A stretch of 64,000 nucleotides of DNA from Metallyticus violacea. Its lineage: Eukaryota > Arthropoda > Insecta > Mantodea > Metallyticidae. The translations under genes were made by a program, and so were the position numbers. The notes below the pieces were generated by a model, which saw only the letters and a list, made by a program, of their open reading frames with translations, did no database searches and was not told where the DNA came from. Positions 57,861 through 64,000 of the stretch are shown here, piece by piece. The stretch covers positions 310,592,512 to 310,656,511 of the forward strand of contig CM060846.1 of the NCBI GenBank assembly GCA_030762175.1, given 5' to 3'. The stretch's first letter is position 1; each line of letters opens with the position of its first letter.

Positions 57861-59950
57861 CGTTATTTTAATATTGAGCGACATTTTCAGAAGTATCATG
57901 ACAAAGATTATGGCAGCCACGTTCTTTCAGGCACGCTAACAGTTCGGTTTGATTTATGTAACTAAAGACTGGAGGTCATTTGTGCTCTTATTTAAACATG
58001 TGATGCTAAACTACAGAAGGTAAAAGAACTAAAAACATCGTTTTTGGAAGGAACACTTTTCAATAATATAGCGAATCTTTCTTTTCAAATTATTTGAGCT
58101 AATTGGTAAAAATGTAAAGACCTTTAAGTATGGAAAACTGGTAAAGTATTGTTTCATTATGGCAGATAAGGAAGTCAGTCCTAATTGAATAGTTGCATTT
58201 AAACCTAAAAGTATCTCGCGAAATACCGTAACAATGCGCATTAAAAAACTGGGAGAAGATATGAAAAACAACTTTCAATAAACATTTAAATAATTAATTG
58301 TGATTTTCTCTCGCATTTACGAAAGTACTGAAAAAATTAATGAAACTCTTTTGGCTCTTTGTGAGAGGCTTTAATAATGAACTAAATGTTGTGGAAGAAC
58401 TTGTCGATGTGGATTCTGTAAAAACTAGAACTTTCAGAAAGACATTTTCAACGCTGTGCTTCATTTGGATGTAAATATAAATTTCTATGAAAACATATAA
58501 GTATTGCATGATTGGCAGAAAAAACGGACTTGTTGCAAGGATAACAGTATTTTACTACTGAGTTTTTGTCAATACGCTGCATTATCCCCAGGGAGGCTTT
58601 ATGTCCTACATTTATCTTAAATAGCGTTATGTCAGTGATGGTAAGGGGTGTGAACTTCATTAATTCACTATGTCATTACGTAATGAAACCGATAGATTTG
58701 TGAAAATGCAAGTAGGATATAAAATCGAACTATTAAAATCTAGATAAATTAGAATAATTCTTTGTATGTATACTTTTAGGGGAACTTTCTCAACATGAAT
58801 AATTGTGTGTTCTTGAGATTTTGAGGGACATATTTTCTCACTTTGACATTTTAAATCAGAGCTTGCAAGGTAAAGACAACACAATCGGTTAATAGATATC
58901 GTAAAAAAATGTATGACAAAACTGAGGTTATGAAAGGACAACTGGTAGTAGGAAATTTGTATAACTTTCCTCGCTTAGGGTCGGCCCTCACTAGAAATGT
59001 TATTCTTCTCAAAAAATACAGAGTAATTAATACAGTAAAATTGCATGATACACCTAAAGTAAAATATATTGCATTAAAAACAATGAAACACAAAATAAAA
59101 TTACTGAGCAATCCTTTCAGGTTTCCATGCATGAGGCACCACATGAAATTATTTATTTGCAGAATTCTCCGGCCTTCAACTGTTACGAAAGATTTAGTTC
59201 CAAACTAATTAAGCATTTGCGCAGGGACAAATTTACCAGTTTTACAGTTTTTGCACGTTAATGACAAGTTTGGCTCTATATACGAAATTTTTGAGGAAAG
59301 GTTCTCCAAAATGAATTACATTAAAAAAATGCCCATTATCACATGCTATATCTTCTAAGACTTGGTCCTTCTACTTCCAAAACAAATATTGAAATATTGG
59401 TAAAATAAAATTACACATATTGAACATGTTGGTAAACAAGTTTGTCAAGACGGGTCATACTTCTGCAACGAATGGAGGTGGTGAAGCTTACCCCTCCTAT
59501 TACGTTGCATGTTGAAGTCTAAAATTTGACCAGTTAACTTTTAGCTATTTATTGTTTTTATATTACTGTCCATTTAAAGAAAGAACTTGCAACGGATTCC
59601 TCAATTACTGAATTTTATCCACAAACAAGTAGCTACGCACAGGTTGGAACAGTAGCAAGCAAGTAAATTAATATTATATGACATTTCCGGATATCATTTA
59701 CAAATGTGAGTTAGTTCTAACGCCAACTCACTTGCGGGCCACACATTGGAGTTCCGCATACGCATGGCAGTGGGTAGTAGCATAGCCCATTTGTAAATGC
59801 AAGCACGGAGAAAAGGGCGAAGATGGGGATGAGATGATGGAGCAATGTGAAATGATTGGCAGGGGAACCAGAAATGTCCAGGCGCCGTTTCGTCCCCACA
59901 AATCTCACGCGTCCGGGTCCCCTATGTGAGGCAATGCGCCTCCTTATTTG
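57861..59950. other. Unrecognised region
   Basis: A 99-codon plus frame (58909-59208) overlaps a 97-codon minus frame. Both are unrecognised, and the plus one is Lys/Arg-rich. 59.71-59.94 kb is locally GC-richer and ends close to the next transposon. Confidence 0.45.
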
Positions 59951-59952
59951 CT

Positions 59953-60950
59953 CACACAGGGCTTTTCAAAATGATTCTCGGGGATTTGCAAGTTTCTTAA
60001 GTATACAAGTATAGAGAAACATTCACATTTTATTTCCTTCCTAGGAGCCATTCAGTAGTTAACGGTTTTTGCATCAGGTGTCAGCATTTGCAACATGGCG
60101 ACGAAAATAAGACGACGTTTTGTCCTCATAATCAATTTCGGTCCAACAGTTCCATTCGTAGATGGTGTACTAGTTCATGGAAAAGGAATGCTGGAGTAAA
60201 GGTAAAAGCAGCGGGCGTCCCTCTGTGCGGAGAAATAGTTGACGGGGTCAGAGAAGTTTACGAAAGCAGCCCTAGGAAATGGACTGCAAGGGGGAGCATG
60301 GAACTAGGCACACCGCAAACCACGCCTAAGAAATAAACCCTTATCGCCTTGAACTGCACATCGACAGAGGCTTTTTTTGCATCGCACAGCAGCAGTGGAT
60401 GGAAGACAGTGGTTTAAATGACAGCCTGATATATCTTTCATTTAAGCGAAAAAGTGAATACGCATAATGTTCCCTTATAGGGTATAGATCATTCACATTG
60501 AGCGAGACTCACCGAAAGTTAATTTGTTCCGTGTTGTTTTCAAGGTGAAGGTATACGGCAGGTTTTTCTTTGTCGAAAATACATAACAGGCCTGACTTGC
60601 CTGGATATGATCATTTGAATGACTCCTACCACAGCTACCACAAAGAATGGGGATGATTTTATACTGCAACAAATTGGCGCTCCATTTCATTTCTATCGAG
60701 AGAACAGCCAATCAAATTGGACGCGTGACATTGGGTGATCAGATGCTCCTGTCTTGGCCATCTCCATTTTCTGACTTAGCCCCCTAGGCTTATGTGAGGG
60801 ACAAGTTGCCTTCCTTCTCTACCAGCAACTATTTTGGATGTTAAGCTGCGGATGGCATGCGAAGCGCATGTGGGAGGTAATGGACTATCGTGTTAATATC
60901 TGCAGAGTGACAAAGATTGATCACTTGTAATACAGGAAAGACTTTTTTGA
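59953..60950 (+). mobile_element. Tc1/mariner-type transposon relic, near full length
   Basis: It begins with CACAGGGCTTTTCAAAATGA, resembling the end of this group of elements. Plus-strand protein pieces: NSSIRRWCTSSWKRN (about 60138-60185), GVREVYESSPRKWTARGSM (60247-60303), then MELGTPQTTPKK. Far downstream come DFILQQIGAPFHFYRE (about 60655-60702, the QQDGAPPH block with Asp lost), SPLGLCEGQVAF and a C-terminal DYRVNICRVTKIDHL (about 60883-60927). The middle, including the first catalytic Asp, is unreadable. The 82-codon frame at 60088-60336 is the N-terminal part. Confidence 0.8.
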
Positions 60951-61221
60951 TTGTATTAAGCAATAACCATCGTTCGTATTACTATTTCAATTCAATTGTG
61001 CCCAGGCCGACAAGGAATGTTTAGTATTAATACATTTTCTTATTATAATTGCATGCCTCTCCTGTCCCCTATAGGTGCGGACAAATCGGTTGACTTTTCA
61101 TCGAAAGTATACAGTTTAGGTTTACTCAACAGACGATTCTCTTATGGGACTATATATGAAAATTAGGAAAAACAGCTCTTACCATAAGCCTTGGGCTAGA
61201 AAATGTGAATTACACATTAAA

Positions 61222-61290
61222 GGTCATGATGATTATTATTGTTTAAAGGGCGCAAAGCTGCCAAGGTCATTAGCGCCCATATATAGAAGA
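61222..61290 (-). mobile_element. Possible retroelement 3' tail
   Basis: On the minus strand, GGGCGCTAATGACCTTGGC, then GCGCCCTTTAAACAATAATAA with a CAT/ATT-rich run. Such a GCGC-bounded block followed by TTTAAAC and a triplet tail resembles 3' ends of arthropod LINEs and SINEs. Recalled similarity only. Confidence 0.35.
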
Positions 61291-61721
61291 TATAATGGTG
61301 GATGAAAACTGACTTTTCCATGTTATACAGATCATTAATTCACTTTATCATCATCCAGGAACATATACATTACGTATTCTGAAAGTGCCTGAGTACACTT
61401 TGGTACAGAACTTTATTCGCATACAAAAATAACAACCGGTTAATATCCAGTAAGCTACGATTGCGGAATATGCTTTCAGCGGAAGTACAAGTCGTAGGTT
61501 CAGAAACGCAACTCTCCTTTTAACCGCTCAGGTAATCTGCTGTAGTTATATGGGCACTGCATTCACTGTAAACATAAAGAACGATAACAGATACGCCCTG
61601 TAAATCCACCTTTATCCAGCGATTGCCACCGGCATTATTCGAAGTTGAATTTAATTGTGGAAGCGGAGCACTTTTGTTGCCTATTATAGTTGCGGAATGG
61701 TGTCAGATAAAAATAAATTTA

Positions 61722-61800
61722 CAGAGGTTCTCAAACTATGGTTCGCGACCCCTCTCAAGAGCTCCACGAAGCGTTTGAGTACAGTTAGGGTCATTTATTT
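61722..61800. mobile_element. Possible hAT transposon terminal fragment
   Basis: CAGAGGTTCTCAAACTATGG followed by TTCGCGACCCC resembles the CAG.GGTTCTCAA ends of hAT elements. No second end or transposase was found nearby. Confidence 0.4.
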
Positions 61801-63202
61801 TTAACGTAAAGATACAATCAGTGGATTTAGAAAACTAAAGACAATACAAATTTACCACGTGTATTCGCATTTATTCAGCAGCAGAAAATTAGGATAAAAA
61901 TGAAGGCAGCTATTTTTAAGGAATAGGTAAGCCAAAAGCATGAACCATGGACACTCTTATATACCGTCTTGTTTCCCGGGCTTCAGATATTCAAGTATAT
62001 CTAAAATTTTCCCAGATTTTTCACATAAGGCCATGAAGGTATTTATATGTTGTAACAATTTTTCTCTGCACTCACTCATAATATTGGTATTTATTATTAA
62101 TATTAATATTTTATCTCTTAAACATATTTTGAATGTAAATTGTTACACTTATTTATGTTGTGAAATAGTCCAATAATAAGGCAAATGTTAAAAAATTGTA
62201 AAGGTAAACTACAAATGAACACTTTGCGTTTTCCTCAATGTCGACCACGGTCTAAAATCTTCTCCTTGTGTAATGGGATGTGTCACACGATACATGAAGA
62301 ACAGACATGGCGTAGTCATTGTAAACAGTTTCTTCCATCTTAGATGATTTTTTTCTTATTTTGCATGTGCATTTAGATCCTTGTGGTTAACTAAGCAAGT
62401 TACATTAAGGCTCCATGACCGATATTAGAGGTGTGACTTCCATACAAATTCTGACTAATGATATGCCCTCCTTGACTTAGAATTAGTTTCTATTTAGCAA
62501 AACTTGCTTGCAAGAGTGGCACGTTTTATTCATTGATTTAACTCTGCGCAAGTCTTCGTTGGAAAAGCAAAGCACAAGATCAGCAGCGAATAACACTTTA
62601 GTCTACTAATATATACAGGTTTGGATTCTCAATGTTTCCTATACATTGGATACGCCACTGATTGCACCTCCCTCCACCTTTGGAGGAAGAGGCCTCCCTC
62701 ATGGATGTGACAAGCAAGCAGTCAGTCCGCTAATGGATGTGCTAGTCGCCAGCATGATGTGATATGGAGAAGAGAGGAAAGCTGCTCTGTGTTGCTCAAC
62801 TCTGGGTGGAGTGAATTTTTCCCGACCCCTCCTGTACGTCATGGTGACAACTTATTATGTTCTGTCCTTCTCTGTTGTCTTTGCTCCTTTCTATTTCCCT
62901 CGGCGCCTCACTTCGCGACATGGAAAGGGGAGACTGCATCAACGGGTCTCAAAGGAATCATTTCCTGCTAACGGGGATTGATTTATTACTGCCAACCTGG
63001 CCGGATCAAGCTGCTAATGGTCGTACAGTCCGCGCAACATAAATGCACTAAGCGCACCTTTGCGATTAAGCGATAGCAATCTAAGTTTTGGCATTTTAGC
63101 CTTTATTGTCAGCTGAAGTTATTAGGCGATATATGGTGCGAGATTCGACTTTCCTAAAAGAAATATCAAAAGTAGTATTTGTAGTAGTCTTTATTGTTGT
63201 AA

Positions 63203-63205
<3 letters not shown>
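61801..63205. other. Unrecognised region
   Basis: 62.64-63.05 kb is less AT-rich, with 60-70-codon overlapping frames that show no domain. The rest is AT-rich. Confidence 0.45.

Positions 63206-63276
<71 letters not shown>
63206..63276. repeat. (CT)n(AT)n compound microsatellite
   Basis: A CT run passes directly into an AT run. The 78-codon frame through it is an artefact. Confidence 0.97.
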
Positions 63277-63281
<5 letters not shown>

Positions 63282-63411
63282 GAAGTATTTAGTATTTTGT
63301 GTATGGGTCGAGGTTACATGTTTAAGTATGATACGCAATTAGAAAGAGGAAAGAATAACGCAAGTAGTATATATCCCTCCTCGCGTGATTTTTATATCAA
63401 ATTGATATCAA

Positions 63412-63569
63412 AAGGGGTGGGGGGTGATATCAAAAGTGGTGGGAGGTGGGGGTGGGAGGTGGGGGTGGTGGTGGTGGGAGGTGGTGGTGGTGGGAGGTGG
63501 TGGTGGTGGTGGTGGGGGTGGTGGTGGTGGGGGTGGTGGTGGTGGTGTGGGTGTTGTGGGGGTGGGGTG
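63412..63569. repeat. G-rich (GGTGG)-type minisatellite
   Basis: About 158 bases made almost only of G and T on this strand, built from GGTGGT, GGGAGGT and GGGGGT units. Many runs of three or more G could form quadruplexes. It is bordered on both sides by copies of TTGATATCAA. The 107-codon Gly/Trp frame is a repeat artefact. Confidence 0.92.
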
Positions 63570-63763
63570 TTGATATCAAAATCTCAATTTGAATTGATAT
63601 CAAAATTTCTGTTTGATTAAGCGATAGGAAAATCTCTGTTTGATCGAGTGTTGGATTTAAATCTCCCGAAAAAAGTGTGTGTGATCAATTAATTACGTTG
63701 TAAAAAAATGGAGAGCCCTTCCGCCACTGCGTTGGCAGTTCGCCACTGCTCGCTCCCCCCACC

Positions 63764-63826
63764 GCTCGCTTTCGCCGCCCGCCTCGCTTTGTTCGCCGCC
63801 CGCCTCGCTTTGTTCGCCGCCCGCAC
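63764..63826. repeat. CpG-rich 21-bp tandem repeat
   Basis: Two perfect adjacent units of 21 bp (63781-63801 and 63802-63822), each starting GCCTCGCTTTG, with a shortened unit before them. On the minus strand they give a seven-residue Glu/Ala/Gly repeat in a 73-codon frame. It lies in the most CpG-dense stretch of the window (63720-63830). Confidence 0.85.
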
Positions 63827-64000
63827 AATGCTTTTGCGTGAATTCGGTCTTCAATGGGTGGTTTCTTATTCGTTTGTATATATTCTTTTTAACAAAAACT
63901 CTGTATTTTCTCACACAGGGTTAGAAAAGTCAAAAACAATATGTGTGGGTTTTTCTTTACAGAGCCAAACTAAAAAGTTCTTTAACACGTTGGCTCGCTC

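Noticed and set aside
59717..59908. 63-codon minus frame with a hydrophobic stretch and cysteines, resembling a secreted peptide
   Set aside because: The hydrophobic stretch is far from the start Met, no cleavage site or family is apparent, and it borders a transposon.
63297..63620. 107-codon glycine/tryptophan-rich frame
   Set aside because: Produced by the GGT/GGG repeat tract; no codon structure beyond the repeat.
63693..63914. 73-codon minus frame with a seven-residue Glu/Ala/Gly repeat
   Set aside because: A 21-bp tandem repeat is a multiple of three and stays open by itself.

Overview
The window is AT-rich, gene-poor nuclear DNA from an arthropod, most likely an insect with a large transposon-rich genome. 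The evidence is many old Tc1/mariner copies of insect type, tRNA-derived SINEs with internal Pol III boxes, 5'-truncated non-LTR retrotransposons, Penelope-like fragments and abundant microsatellites. Cockroach- or stick-insect-like genomes look this way, but the species cannot be fixed from the sequence. I found no intact host gene, no rRNA, no genuine tRNA gene and no CRISPR array. No reading frame exceeds 128 codons, and nearly every frame with recognisable content is a mobile-element remnant broken by stops and frameshifts.

Layout. (1) 0-13 kb: an edge-truncated SINE, a second SINE family at 0.3 kb, a full-length SINE with a clear target-site duplication (TSD) at 3.6 kb, a Penelope-type GIY-YIG fragment at 4.3 kb, a Tc1/mariner-type element split by a SINE at 5.3-6.4 kb, a reverse-transcriptase relic with a YADD box at 9.7-10.5 kb, and a mariner N-terminus at 12.4 kb. 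(2) 13-23 kb, the densest part: four inverted SINEs, an RNase-H-bearing LINE split by one of them, a complete 1.2 kb Tc1/mariner element with terminal inverted repeats (TIRs) at 15.9-17.1 kb, a cluster of tRNA-like SINE heads at 18.1-18.7 kb, a second SINE family abutting a Penelope-like element at 19.1-21.1 kb, and a large AT palindrome at 21.5 kb. (3) 23-29 kb: mostly unrecognised AT-rich DNA with decayed SINEs. (4) 29-46 kb: mariner and LINE remnants, a second element with both TIRs (33.7-34.8 kb), a mariner split by a SINE (37.1-38.2 kb), an RNase H LINE relic (41.4-42.2 kb), another Tc1-like element and a fragment of an unnamed repeat protein (45.6-46.1 kb). (5) 46-64 kb: long unrecognised stretches with scattered LINE and mariner relics, and at the right end an unusual G-rich tract followed by a CpG-rich 21-bp repeat.

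The parts do not form a working pathway. They record successive insertions: DNA transposons and LINEs came first, and the main SINE family landed inside at least three of them, each marked by a short TSD. The main SINE occurs as two tail subfamilies, (ATTC)n and A-rich. Protein-family statements come from reading motifs by eye; no database was searched. Element boundaries are approximate unless TIRs or TSDs are named.
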